Below are positions 7,811 through 17,350 of a stretch of 48,275 nucleotides of DNA, piece by piece. The stretch is from the NCBI GenBank assembly GCA_030841965.1, contig JAUUSJ010000011.1:1-48275 (forward strand). The letters are read 5' to 3'. Within the stretch, counting starts at the first letter, position 1. Each line of letters begins with the position of its first letter. The position numbers were made by a program, and so were the translations under genes. The notes below the pieces were generated by a model that did not search any database, had not been told where the DNA came from, and worked only from the letters and a program-made list of their open reading frames with translations. This stretch comes from Blautia sp. (GTDB taxonomy: Bacteria > Bacillota > Clostridia > Lachnospirales > Lachnospiraceae).

Positions 7811-9163
7811 TTATCTTTTTTGAAAGCTTGAAATAAAAAATCCATCACAAGAATGGATTCCCGGAAGCAACTGCAAATATCCCTCTCTCGCTGTCTCTGC
7901 CCTTAACTTATCTGGAAGCCTTAAAGAAAAATCATTTGGCAAAAATCCCAATCTCTCCTCTATCCAACGATAATTTTCTATATTCTCCTCTCTCGTCACA
8001 GTACAAGTGCTGTAAATTAAGGTTCCGCCTGGTTTTACGTACTGGCTTACCACTTCTAGAATCTCTCTTTGAAGCGCTGCAAGCTCACTGATAGTTTCTC
8101 TTGTCATACGGTATTTTAAATCATTTTTCTTCGCCATCACTCCAAGGCCTGAGCAAGGTAAATCCGCAATAACAATATCTGCCTTTCCAATCAGACTCTT
8201 ATCTAATACGAGAGCATCAAATACCTCGGTCTCTATATTCTGATATCCCATTCTCTCTCTATTCTCTTCTATCAGTTCCACTTTCTCCTCCGTCAAATCC
8301 CTCGCAAGAACCCTTCCTGTCTCCTCGAGTAATTCTGCCATATGGAGACTTTTTCCGCCTGGGGCTGCGCAGACATCGATGATGAAATCATCCCTTTTTG
8401 GATTAGCGATAATAGATACGAGCATAGAACTCTCATCTTGCACTTGAAATTTGCCGTCCAAAAAAGCCTGACTTTTTTGTAAATAATCATACTGACGAAG
8501 TATGAGGGCAGACGATAGATAAACTCCGTCTTCTACCTCCATCTCCTTTTTTAGCTGCTCTTTTAAGTCTTCCCGAGTCGTTCTTTGTTCATTCACTCTG
8601 ACGACGGTTCCTCTCTCTTCCAAGGTGGAAGCGAGCATCTTCTCTACTGTATCATATGAGTACTCCAAAAGCCACATCTTAATAATCCATTCTGGCATAG
8701 AATACCGAATGGACAGAGCAAAAACTGGATTCTCCTTCTCATCTGGGAAGGAAATACTTTCCTTATTTCTGCTGATATTTCTTAAAACACCATTGATAAA
8801 ACCACTTAGACTCGAAAAACCTCTCTTTTTCGCCAATCGAACCGCCTCATTACAGACAGCGGAGTCGGGAATATGGTCCAGATAGCAAATCTGATAGACC
8901 GACATACGAAGGAGATTTCGCACGAGCGGACGACATTTTTTCATTTTGGTCTTAGAAAACTGGTCCAGTATATAATCTAGTCGAATTCGATTCTCCGTCG
9001 TACCCTCCAAAAGCTTTGTTATAAATGCCCTTGATTTCTTGTCGATAAATTGATATTTTTTCAGCACGGTGCGAAGAAGCAGATGGGTATAAGAATTATT
9101 TTTCTCCATATCGAGGAGCAAATCAAGCACAATCTCTCTCTCATTTATCTTCTCAGCCATCAT
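7811..9163 (-). CDS. rsmB: 16S rRNA (cytosine-967-C5)-methyltransferase
   Basis: SAM-dependent m5C methyltransferase (Sun/Fmu family). An N-terminal NusB-like RNA-binding domain (about 1-140) is followed by the Rossmann methyltransferase domain with VCAAPGGKSLHMAE (SAM site), ADLPCSGLG (motif IV cysteine) and YSTCTVTREEN (catalytic motif VI cysteine). Length 450 aa is typical. ATG ATG occurs at 9163/9160; both lie inside the end of fmt (overlap about 11 bp), indicating coupling. Confidence 0.96.
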   Translation of the reverse strand: MMAEKINEREIVLDLLLDMEKNNSYTHLLLRTVLKKYQFIDKKSRAFITKLLEGTTENRIRLDYILDQFSKTKMKKCRPLVRNLLRMSVYQICYLDHIPDSAVCNEAVRLAKKRGFSSLSGFINGVLRNISRNKESISFPDEKENPVFALSIRYSMPEWIIKMWLLEYSYDTVEKMLASTLEERGTVVRVNEQRTTREDLKEQLKKEMEVEDGVYLSSALILRQYDYLQKSQAFLDGKFQVQDESSMLVSIIANPKRDDFIIDVCAAPGGKSLHMAELLEETGRVLARDLTEEKVELIEENRERMGYQNIETEVFDALVLDKSLIGKADIVIADLPCSGLGVMAKKNDLKYRMTRETISELAALQREILEVVSQYVKPGGTLIYSTCTVTREENIENYRWIEERLGFLPNDFSLRLPDKLRAETAREGYLQLLPGIHSCDGFFISSFQKR

Positions 9164-10094
9164 TCTCTCCCAAAAAATCTCCCACTTGAATTTTATTGCC
9201 TAGTAAGAATGCCTGCATCGCCATTCTCTTCTTGCCCTGAAGCTGAACTTCGTTAAGCAAAAGCGCGTCTTCCTTACACTGAACTGCGATGCCCTTCTTT
9301 GTCACCTCAATGACCTGACCTGGCTGAAACTTTGTACTGCCCTCACAGACATCGGCATCCCAAATCTTTAAAATCTTTCCCTTAAAATAAGTATAGGCAC
9401 TCGGCCATTCGTAGAGTCCTCGAACGAGTCTCTCTATCTCTCTCGCTGTCTTAGCAGACCAGTCAATTTTCCCCAAATCCTTGTGAATCATGGAGGCATA
9501 ACAGCTTAGAGAGTCATCTTGTACTTTTCTCTCAATCTCACCTGACTCTAAGCCCTCCAATGTCTTAAGGATTAAGTTTGCTCCCACTCTCGCAAGCTTA
9601 TCATGGAGCGTATTGGCATTCTCCTTTGGCTCAATGACGACCTCTTCCTTTAGAAGCATATCTCCTGTATCTAAGCCCTTTGCCATATACATTGTCGTGA
9701 CTCCTGTTTTCTCCTCACCGTCGATAATCGACCACTGAATCGGAGCCGCCCCTCGGTATTTTGGAAGCAAAGATGCATGGATATTAATGCATCCATACTT
9801 TGGTATCGTGAGAATATTCTCTGGCAGAAGCTGTCCAAATGCCGCCACCACAATACAGTCTGGATTTAATTCTCTCAAAAAAGAAACAAACTCCTCGTCT
9901 CTCACCTTTGGAGGCTGATAAACCGGGATATCTAGCTCTATCGCCTTTTCTTTTACTGGTGGAAAGGAAACCGCCTTTCCTCTTCCCTTTTTTTTATCTG
10001 GCTGTGTCACAACAGCCGCCACCTCGTGATGCTTTTTAAGCTCCTCCAAAGCCGCAACCGCAAAATCTGGTGTTCCCATAAATACAATCTTCAT
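9153..10094 (-). CDS. fmt: Methionyl-tRNA formyltransferase
   Basis: Formylates initiator Met-tRNA using 10-formyl-THF. The N-terminal catalytic domain begins MKIVFMGTPDFAV and contains INIHASLLPKYRGAAPIQW with the catalytic Asn-His, and TGVTTMYMAKGLDTGDML. The C-terminal OB-fold domain follows (about 205-313). Length 313 aa is normal. The start overlaps the def stop by one base (TAATG), so formylation and deformylation enzymes are coupled, as in most bacteria. Confidence 0.97.
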   Translation of the reverse strand: MKIVFMGTPDFAVAALEELKKHHEVAAVVTQPDKKKGRGKAVSFPPVKEKAIELDIPVYQPPKVRDEEFVSFLRELNPDCIVVAAFGQLLPENILTIPKYGCINIHASLLPKYRGAAPIQWSIIDGEEKTGVTTMYMAKGLDTGDMLLKEEVVIEPKENANTLHDKLARVGANLILKTLEGLESGEIERKVQDDSLSCYASMIHKDLGKIDWSAKTAREIERLVRGLYEWPSAYTYFKGKILKIWDADVCEGSTKFQPGQVIEVTKKGIAVQCKEDALLLNEVQLQGKKRMAMQAFLLGNKIQVGDFLGENDG

Positions 10095-10567
10095 TATGCC
10101 TCTTCCTCTTCTACATCTCTAATTGGCTCATCTGCTCTGTCTGGATATAAAATCCCGTCCAGATGGTCCACCTCATGCTGAATCGCTCTTGCCAACAAGC
10201 CCTCTCCCTCTATCTCAATCGGTTCAAAATTCTCATCCAACGCCTTACAGATGACATGATTAGCGCGAGTTACCTTCGCAACCTTTCCTGGAAAGCTTAA
10301 GCATCCCTCATCATCTGTCTGCTCGCCAGACTTTTCGATAATCTCTGGATTAATTAATGCCAGAGGATTTCCATCTTGGACATCGATTACTACAATTCTT
10401 TTTAAAATTCCAACCTGAGGCGCAGCTAAGCCAACTCCGTAATGCTCATACATGGTCTCAAACATATCATCAATCAACTGCTGCACTCTAGGAGTCATCT
10501 CTTTTACTACTTTGCATTTCTTCCTTAAACATTCATCGCCCTGATAGCGAACCTTTCTTATAGCCAT
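10094..10567 (-). CDS. def: Peptide deformylase
   Basis: Metalloprotease removing the formyl group from nascent proteins. All three motifs are visible: GVGLAAPQVG (motif 1), EGCLSFPG (motif 2, metal Cys) and QHEVDHLDG (motif 3, two metal His and the catalytic Glu). The open frame extends to 10669, but the ATG at 10567 gives the standard start MAIRKVRYQGDE with AAAGGAGAAAG just upstream; the 34 extra residues have no family match that I recognise. About 157 aa. First gene of the def-fmt-rsmB-rlmN-prpC-prkC-rsgA-thiN unit. The ends are Glu-rich. Confidence 0.96.
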   Translation of the reverse strand: MAIRKVRYQGDECLRKKCKVVKEMTPRVQQLIDDMFETMYEHYGVGLAAPQVGILKRIVVIDVQDGNPLALINPEIIEKSGEQTDDEGCLSFPGKVAKVTRANHVICKALDENFEPIEIEGEGLLARAIQHEVDHLDGILYPDRADEPIRDVEEEEA

Positions 10568-10662
10568 TTCTTTCTCCTTTTCTATACTAAACTTACCAAC
10601 CGAAACCGCATCGCTAAGTGACCTCTTTGCACATAAAACATGCCATCCCTTCTTTGGCTTAC

Positions 10663-10740
10663 ACTCCAAACTCTTGGAGTTTCACAGTAAATCTTCCTTA
10701 TTATCTATTGTAGTTTAACATATTTTTTCATTAATGTGAA
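10663..10740 (-). promoter_or_regulatory. Promoter and small hairpin in the def operon leader
   Basis: Reading the minus strand, TTCACA (10735-10740) is followed after 17 bp by TAAACT (10712-10717) with TGT directly before it, an extended -10. Transcription would start near 10705, leaving a leader of about 140 nt before def. In that leader ACTCCAA and TTGGAGT (10663-10680) form a small hairpin. The gap between priA and def thus separates two transcription units. Confidence 0.5.
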
Positions 10741-10800
10741 TATTGAAGTTAAAAAAAGCTTTTATTTATGCCCATTTCCTCCTAGCTTATTGAAACTTAC

Positions 10801-13044
10801 TTAATAAATTCCCATCGGGTCAAAATCAAAAAATACCTGTATGCTCTTTTTTAACTGCATCTGCTCTAATTTTCTCTCTAGCCGTCTCTTTACCTCCCGA
10901 AGAAGCATCTCATCTCGATGCTTTAAATAAAGAACCGACCTATACCAATCCTTTATCTTAGATAGGGACGCCTCACTCGGTCCAATCAGCATTAATCCCT
11001 CCTGCACACAAAACGGCTCCAATGCTTTTTTAAACCACTCCAAAAACTGTAATCCCTCTTCTTTTTCCTGCGACATAACAAAGACAAGAAGCATATGGCA
11101 GACAGGCGGATATTTTAATAAATTGCGGTAAGCCATCTCTTGTCGGTAAAACTCCTCATAGTTTTGCATCGCCGCCGTCACAATTGCATAGTGGGTCGGA
11201 GTATAGCTTTGAATGACAACTTCTCCTTCCTTCTGTCCTCTTCCTGCTCTTCCCGCAGCCTGTGTAAGAAGCTGAAACGTTCTCTCACTCGCCCTATAAT
11301 CTCCCGAGTGAAGCGAGGTATCCGCCGCCACAATTCCCATCAATGTGACATTTGGAAAGTCATGTCCCTTTACTATCATTTGTGTTCCAACTAAAATATC
11401 TATCTCTCCCTTTGAAAAAGATAAGAGCAATTCCTCATAGCTAAACTTCTTTCTCGTCGTATCAAAATCCATCCTCGCAACCCTCGCCTCGGGGAATAGT
11501 TCTCGCACCGCAAGTTCTATCTTTTGTGTTCCAAGCCCGAAAGCTGCAATATAAGGACTTTTACATTCGGGACAGAGCTTTGGCATCGCCGTCTCATATC
11601 CGCAGTAATGACATTTCAATCTCTGTCCCTTTGCGTGATATGTCATAGAGACATCACAATGAGGGCATTTTATCACATATCCACAGGAACGACAAGATAC
11701 AAATCCAGCAAATCCCCTTCGATTTAGAAAAAGCATCGTCTGTTCTCCTTTTTCCAGCCTATCCCTCATCAACTCCTGAAGCTTTCGACTGAACATAGAA
11801 CGATTTCCAGATTTTAATTCTTCTCTTAAATCTACAATATGTACTATCGGCAACTGAATCTTTGCCTCATTTACCCTTCTTGTGAGTAAAAGCAGTTTAT
11901 ATTCCCCAAGTTTCGCCTTTGTGTAGGACTCAAGGGACGGCGTCGCACTTCCAAGCACGAGACTACATTCACAAAGCTCCGCTCTTTTTTTTGCCACATC
12001 TCTCGCATGGTATTTGGGGGAGGTCTCACTCTTATATGCTGCCTCATGCTCCTCATCGATAATAATCAATCCCAAATCTGGAAACGGGGTAAAAAGGGCA
12101 GACCTCGGTCCAATCATAATCTGTATCTTGCCATCTTTCGCCTTTTCAAACTGGTCAAATTTCTCCCCCTTAGACATCTTTGAATTTACGACAGCGATTT
12201 TATCGCCAAATCTCGCCTGAAACCGACTCACTGTCTGGTAAGTGAGAGAAATCTCTGGAATCAGCAAAATTGCCTGTTTTCCCGCCTCTATAATATGAGA
12301 AATCATCTCCATATATACCTCAGTTTTTCCGCTTCCAGTCACACCGTATAAGAGATAGGTATTCCTCTCCCCCATATCATAATCAAGAGCAAATTGCTCA
12401 AAAGCGAGAGATTGCTCCTCGTTTAGAGAATGTCTGCTCGTCTCGATGGATTTTTCCACACGGTAATCTCGATACTCTCTTTTTGCATTTATCTCGATAA
12501 TCCCCTGTTCCTCCATCGTCTTTATCGTCGAGAGAGGAATCTTATACTGATTTAAGATTTTCTCATAGGGAACTTCATCCTCTAATATGGCATTTAAGAG
12601 ACGAACCTTCGCCTTAAAATGCTTTCCCTCGTACTCCTCCAATAATGCTCTTGCCTCTTCTTTTGCGATGCAAAGCCTCACTTTCTTTGACTCTCTCTTA
12701 GCCATCTTATCCTTCACCGGCAATACTGTCTTTAGACATTGAATCATCGTCGTTCCGTATCGCTCTCTCATCCAATACGCCAGACTAATTAACTGTCCCT
12801 CCACTTGCATTTTCTCTTTATCTATCGCCAGTATCTCTTTTAGCTTTGTGACATCATAGGACGGCTTATTGGTCAGTCGGACAACATAGCCCTTTCGTCT
12901 TTTATTTCCATTTCCAAATGGAATCTCCACCGTCACTCCCACAGATATCTCAGAACGCAAAAGAAGAGGTACCTTATACTGGAATGTCCTATCAACTGCC
13001 TCATGCGATATGTTAATAATAACGTCTGCATATAGTTCTTCCAT
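10801..13044 (-). CDS. priA: Primosomal replication restart helicase PriA
   Basis: 3'-5' DEAH helicase that reloads the replisome at stalled forks. The N-terminal DNA-binding domain covers about 1-190. The helicase core has GVTGSGKTEVYM (Walker A), IDEEHEAAYK (Walker B), LGSATPSLES and QAAGRAGRG. Between the two lobes sits the zinc-binding insert with CRSCGYVIKCPHC and CHYCGY plus CPECKS. Length 747 aa is usual for Firmicutes. Located 90 bp after murE. It heads the conserved priA-def-fmt neighbourhood, although a promoter lies between priA and def here. Confidence 0.97.
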   Translation of the reverse strand: MEELYADVIINISHEAVDRTFQYKVPLLLRSEISVGVTVEIPFGNGNKRRKGYVVRLTNKPSYDVTKLKEILAIDKEKMQVEGQLISLAYWMRERYGTTMIQCLKTVLPVKDKMAKRESKKVRLCIAKEEARALLEEYEGKHFKAKVRLLNAILEDEVPYEKILNQYKIPLSTIKTMEEQGIIEINAKREYRDYRVEKSIETSRHSLNEEQSLAFEQFALDYDMGERNTYLLYGVTGSGKTEVYMEMISHIIEAGKQAILLIPEISLTYQTVSRFQARFGDKIAVVNSKMSKGEKFDQFEKAKDGKIQIMIGPRSALFTPFPDLGLIIIDEEHEAAYKSETSPKYHARDVAKKRAELCECSLVLGSATPSLESYTKAKLGEYKLLLLTRRVNEAKIQLPIVHIVDLREELKSGNRSMFSRKLQELMRDRLEKGEQTMLFLNRRGFAGFVSCRSCGYVIKCPHCDVSMTYHAKGQRLKCHYCGYETAMPKLCPECKSPYIAAFGLGTQKIELAVRELFPEARVARMDFDTTRKKFSYEELLLSFSKGEIDILVGTQMIVKGHDFPNVTLMGIVAADTSLHSGDYRASERTFQLLTQAAGRAGRGQKEGEVVIQSYTPTHYAIVTAAMQNYEEFYRQEMAYRNLLKYPPVCHMLLVFVMSQEKEEGLQFLEWFKKALEPFCVQEGLMLIGPSEASLSKIKDWYRSVLYLKHRDEMLLREVKRRLERKLEQMQLKKSIQVFFDFDPMGIY

Positions 13045-13090
13045 CGGTTCCTCTCCTATATCTTTCTTTTTCTATTATCAAAATGATGAT

Positions 13091-13120
13091 GATACCAGGG
13101 TCAAAAGGTCTTTTGACCCC
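13091..13120. repeat. Short GGGTCAAAAG palindrome (murE-priA gap)
   Basis: GATACCAGGGTCAAAAGG followed directly by TCTTTTGACCCC forms an almost perfect palindrome with no loop to speak of. It is one member of a family found at four further loci in this window (17361, 20911, 21813 and 42297 regions). It sits in the 89-bp murE-priA gap and lacks the T-run of an intrinsic terminator. Confidence 0.8.
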
Positions 13121-13133
13121 TTTGACCTCAGTA

Positions 13134-14597
13134 TTAGTATTTTACTCCTGAAAGTACGTCTTTTGCAATCTCCTCATCGAGCATGTGGTATTTAATGCCT
13201 CGAATCTCCTGGTAATCCTCATGACCTTTTCCGGCAATCAATACGATATCGCCCGTCTTTGCATTATTAATACAGTAAGAAATTGCTTCCTTACGGTCAA
13301 TAATCTCTTTGTACTCTCCATCCGTCTTCTTCATACCTATAATAATATCGTCAATAATATCTTGTGGCTCCTCAAATCTCGGATTATCTGATGTGATAAC
13401 GGTAAAATCTGCAAATTTTCCAGACACCTCACCCATCTCATATCTGCGAAGCTTAGAGCGGTTTCCTCCACATCCAAACATGCTTATCAGACGAGCTGGA
13501 CGGTACTCTCTCAATGTCTTTAGAATGCTCTCTAGGCTGACTGCATTATGAGCATAGTCGATAATCAATGTATAATCTGAACCTGTCGGAACAATCTGAA
13601 TTCTTCCTTTTACTTTAAATTGTCTGAGAACTTGATTGACAATCTCCTGACCAACTCCAAAATGACGTGCGACAGAGATCGCTCCAAGTGCATTATAGAC
13701 GCTAAACTTTCCAGGAACTCCCTCTTGTACCTCGTAGTTTTCCACTCCACTTAACTTAAAATCAATTCCCAGATAGTCTTTCTCCCTAACTAACTCGATA
13801 TCTGATGCTCGAAGGTCGGCATTCTCGTGGAGACCAAATGTCTCAATTGGGCAGAGAGCGTCTTTTGTAATCTCCTCAAAATGTTCATCATCAATATTGG
13901 CAATTCCAACCTTGCTCTGCTTAAACAACTTCGCCTTGCTCTGCAGATAATCCTCAAAGCTATCATGCTCATTTGGTCCAATATGGTCTGGGGAGAGATT
14001 GGTAAATAAACCATAGTCAAACTCTACTCCCGCCGTTCTGTGATACTTCAATCCCTGAGAGGAGACCTCCATCACAACAACATCGCATCCGGCATCCAAC
14101 ATTCGCTTAAAATAAGAGTGGAGAGTAAAAGAGTCAGGTGTTGTATTATTCATCGGAATCTTCTCGTCACCGATAATTGCCTCGATTGTTCCAAGTGCGC
14201 CCACCTTATAACCTGCCGCCTTTAGCATATCCTGAATCATATAGGAGGTACTCGTCTTTCCTTTCGTACCTGTGATACCAATCATCTTCATCTGCTTTGC
14301 CGGATATCCAAAATAAGCCGCTGCAAGGTAAGCCAACGCATATCTCGTATCCTCAACCTTAATCACTGTGACATTCTCAGGAGCCTCAACCTCCTTTTGA
14401 ACAATCAATGCCTTCGCTCCCATCGCAATGACATCCTTAATGAAATTATGTCCATCTACTACTGCCCCAACGATACATGCGAACACAGAACCTTCCTGCA
14501 CCTTTCTTGAATCATGCGTCAGATTGGTGACCTCTACATCGACATCTCCCTGAAGGCATTCATACTTTACCTTTTCCAATAATGTTTTTAGCTTCAT
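13134..14597 (-). CDS. murE: UDP-MurNAc-L-Ala-D-Glu:meso-DAP ligase MurE
   Basis: Cytosolic Mur ligase adding the third amino acid of the peptidoglycan stem. ATP loop GTKGKTS (110-116), substrate segment NTTPDSF, and MEVSSQGL in the central domain are all present. DNPR at 404-407 is the signature of enzymes specific for meso-diaminopimelate rather than lysine, which fits Clostridia. The carbamylated Lys lies in DYLQSKAKLF. Length 487 aa is normal. Good ribosome site (GAGGAGG) before the ATG. Not in a dcw cluster; it precedes priA. Confidence 0.96.
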   Translation of the reverse strand: MKLKTLLEKVKYECLQGDVDVEVTNLTHDSRKVQEGSVFACIVGAVVDGHNFIKDVIAMGAKALIVQKEVEAPENVTVIKVEDTRYALAYLAAAYFGYPAKQMKMIGITGTKGKTSTSYMIQDMLKAAGYKVGALGTIEAIIGDEKIPMNNTTPDSFTLHSYFKRMLDAGCDVVVMEVSSQGLKYHRTAGVEFDYGLFTNLSPDHIGPNEHDSFEDYLQSKAKLFKQSKVGIANIDDEHFEEITKDALCPIETFGLHENADLRASDIELVREKDYLGIDFKLSGVENYEVQEGVPGKFSVYNALGAISVARHFGVGQEIVNQVLRQFKVKGRIQIVPTGSDYTLIIDYAHNAVSLESILKTLREYRPARLISMFGCGGNRSKLRRYEMGEVSGKFADFTVITSDNPRFEEPQDIIDDIIIGMKKTDGEYKEIIDRKEAISYCINNAKTGDIVLIAGKGHEDYQEIRGIKYHMLDEEIAKDVLSGVKY

Positions 14598-14707
14598 ATC
14601 ATTTTCCTCCTCAAAGGGTCACATTTTATTTTCTAGGCTGAAAATTATTTATTCCCTTCCTAATATATACCGAAAACTTATCTACTTATATTCGTGTTTT
14701 TTAAATG

Positions 14708-14741
14708 ATTAAAGTGATAGAAAAAATCCTATCACTTTAAT
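14708..14741. terminator. Perfect 13-bp inverted repeat after the hydratase gene
   Basis: ATTAAAGTGATAG (14708-14720) and its exact complement CTATCACTTTAAT (14729-14741) flank an 8-nt loop. It lies in the 186-bp gap between the hydratase gene and murE. The T-run after the stem on the minus strand is poor, so it may be a weak terminator, an RNA-stability hairpin or an operator. Confidence 0.4.
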
Positions 14742-14783
14742 ATTCTACTCTCTAATAAGCTAATCGTCAACCGCAATGGCAAG

Positions 14784-17081
14784 TTATTTTTCTTTTCTAT
14801 TATAGTTAATCAGGCATCCTTTTAAGATGATGGCTCTCTCATCATCTGTGAGTTCTCCCATCTTTAAGTCAAATGCTCTTAACTCGCCGCCATCTACAAC
14901 ATAGGCTTTGATATCTGTAGCCTTCGTCTCAATCGCTTTCTTTATATCTGGAATAAACAAGAAATCGCCGTTTTTAAATGGAAGATCGCCTTTGTCGATG
15001 ATAAATGGAAGCATTCCCCAGTTAATAAGATTAGAGCGATATCTCTTTGTCGCATATTCATTTGCGATATTCGCCCAGCCTCCTAATACTTTCTGACAGG
15101 AGGCTGCCTGCTCTCTCGCGGAACCATCGCCAGGTTTTACTGCAAAAATAGTACTTCCAATTCCTGTATTTTCCAAAGTGCTATTTACATATACTTTCTG
15201 AATTGTCTTGATAACTGGTCCAATCTGTGAAAATGCAGCCACGACATCCTCTCCAGCGATTCTCGCTTTCTCCGCTGCTTGTACTTCCTTTGCTCTTCCC
15301 ACATAGGCTGGGTCTTTTCTTGACAATGCAAACTCAGCAAGTCCAAGTGGATTGGAGCGGTAGGAGGAAGTCTCTCCAGATGGAATCAACTCATCCGTCG
15401 TTGTAACTGGGTCATGAATCTCAGATACAACCTTCAAAATTATATTCTCAGGAAGTGCGGACATTGCTGGCCAGTCTTTAATATTAGGACCAAACTTAAT
15501 CTCCACGGATGGGTCGGCAACTCCCTTGCTATCGAATACTCTATTGGCATAGATTGTCTTGTCAAAGAAGTATTTTGGCTTCGTATAGTTTACATCGATA
15601 TCCGTCGCCGGTGTCAGATAACCTTTATTCACTGCTGTCGCTGCGATAGAACGCGCATCCATAAGTGCCACAGAGGCAATCTGACCATTTTGTAATTTAG
15701 AGCCCTCTCTATTTGGGAAGTTTCTTGTGGAGTGACGGATACTCAAGCCATTATTGCATGGTGTATCTCCAGCACCAAAACATGGACCACAAAATGCTGT
15801 CTTCATAATCGCTCCCGTCTGCATAATCGACGCCGCAGCTCCATTTTTCACAAGCTCCATAAAGACAGGCTGGCTTGCTGGATAGACGGAGAGAGTAAAC
15901 TCATCTGGTCCGATGCTGGAACCTTTTAGGATATCTGCCGCATCACAGATATTCTCGAATCCACCGCCTGCACATCCAGCGATAATTCCCTGCTCCACGT
16001 ACAATCTTCCATTATGAACCTTATCTTTCAACTTAAAATCAACCTGTCCATCTAGGCTGACTAATGCTTTTTTCTCACAATCATCCAAAATATCCATGAG
16101 ATTGGCGTTTAATTCCTCAATCGTATACGTATTACTTGGATGGAATGGCATCGCTATCATTGGGCGAATCTTAGATAAATCTATCTCAATCATTCCGTCA
16201 TAATAAGTCACATCTCCTGGGTCTAACTGTTTATAATCTTCACTTCTTCCGTGAATATCATACCATTCTTTAATCTTCTCATCTGTTCTCCAGATAGAGG
16301 ATAGACAAGTTGTCTCTGTCGTCATAACGTCAACACCGATTCTGAAATCTGCGCTTAAGTTTGCCACACCAGGTCCGACAAACTCCATGACTTTATTATT
16401 GACATAGCCGCTCGCAAATACCTCTCCGATAATCGCAAGAGCAACGTCCTGTGGTCCGACACCTGGAATCGGACATCCCTTTAAGTACACACCGATGATT
16501 CCCGGCATATTAATATCGTAAGTTTGAGAGAGCAGCTGTTTTACAAGCTCAGGACCACCCTCGCCCATCGCCATTGTTCCCAGCGCTCCATAACGAGTAT
16601 GGCTATCAGAACCTAAAATCATCTTGCCACCGCCCGCAAGCATCTCTCTCGCATACTGGTGAATAACAGCCTGATGAGGTGGAACATAAACTCCGCCGTA
16701 TTTCTTTGCACAGGTGAGGCCAAACATATGGTCATCTTCATTGATTGTTCCTCCTACTGCGCAGAGACTATTATGGCAGTTCGTCAAAACATAAGGAACT
16801 GGAAATCTCTCAAGTCCCGACGCTCTCGCCGTCTGAATAATTCCCACAAATGTGATATCATGGGAAGTTAATTTATCAAACTTAATCTGAAGTTTCTCCA
16901 TATTCCCAGATGTATTATGTTCCTTTAATATACGATAAGCGATGGTATTTTTCGCAGCTTCTGCCTTAGAAATAGCACCATCGCCTAGTTTTTGTCCCAT
17001 CATTGACTTGCCTTCTTCTGTATCTGGAATAATCTCTGTTCCATTCAATAAGTATGCGCCAGTATCATATACTTTAATCAT
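14784..17081 (-). CDS. Aconitase-superfamily hydratase (YbhJ-like)
   Basis: A 765-aa member of the aconitase fold. [4Fe-4S] ligands are visible as Cys370 (IAGCAGGG), Cys431 and Cys434 (FCGPCFG), and the substrate-binding SDSHTRYGA segment is at 158-166; the C-terminal swivel domain follows. The order of domains and the opening (MIKVYDTGAYLLNGTE) resemble the uncharacterised E. coli YbhJ group more than AcnA, AcnB or LeuCD. The likely reaction is hydration/dehydration of a tricarboxylic or related acid, but the substrate is unknown. A strong ribosome site (AAAAAGGAGG) precedes the ATG. No citrate synthase or isocitrate dehydrogenase gene is adjacent, so context does not identify the pathway. 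Confidence 0.85.
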   Translation of the reverse strand: MIKVYDTGAYLLNGTEIIPDTEEGKSMMGQKLGDGAISKAEAAKNTIAYRILKEHNTSGNMEKLQIKFDKLTSHDITFVGIIQTARASGLERFPVPYVLTNCHNSLCAVGGTINEDDHMFGLTCAKKYGGVYVPPHQAVIHQYAREMLAGGGKMILGSDSHTRYGALGTMAMGEGGPELVKQLLSQTYDINMPGIIGVYLKGCPIPGVGPQDVALAIIGEVFASGYVNNKVMEFVGPGVANLSADFRIGVDVMTTETTCLSSIWRTDEKIKEWYDIHGRSEDYKQLDPGDVTYYDGMIEIDLSKIRPMIAMPFHPSNTYTIEELNANLMDILDDCEKKALVSLDGQVDFKLKDKVHNGRLYVEQGIIAGCAGGGFENICDAADILKGSSIGPDEFTLSVYPASQPVFMELVKNGAAASIMQTGAIMKTAFCGPCFGAGDTPCNNGLSIRHSTRNFPNREGSKLQNGQIASVALMDARSIAATAVNKGYLTPATDIDVNYTKPKYFFDKTIYANRVFDSKGVADPSVEIKFGPNIKDWPAMSALPENIILKVVSEIHDPVTTTDELIPSGETSSYRSNPLGLAEFALSRKDPAYVGRAKEVQAAEKARIAGEDVVAAFSQIGPVIKTIQKVYVNSTLENTGIGSTIFAVKPGDGSAREQAASCQKVLGGWANIANEYATKRYRSNLINWGMLPFIIDKGDLPFKNGDFLFIPDIKKAIETKATDIKAYVVDGGELRAFDLKMGELTDDERAIILKGCLINYNRKEK

Positions 17082-17350
17082 TCAATTGCCTCCTTTTTGA
17101 TTGAATATCTATTCTCGGAACCATTTTACCATAAAAGATAGGAATAGTACAAGTTCTTTATGGAATATTTTCTTATGATATTCTATATTTTTGCATTTTT
17201 TTCTTAACTTTCTTGCATATTCCTATATTTTCACTGAAAAACTTCCCCTCCTTTCCACCTCTGGCATGATTAAATTTATTGATTTTGGCACTATCTGGCA
17301 CTATGTTTTAGTCATAGTCTGGCTATTTTACAATTTCTCGTTTTTGTGTA

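Noticed and set aside
10568..10669. Longer start for def
   Set aside because: Extra 34 residues are not in the family and the ATG at 10567 has a clear ribosome site.
13091..13120. Rho-independent terminator between murE and priA
   Set aside because: Palindrome has no adjacent T-run on either strand and the same sequence recurs elsewhere as a repeat.
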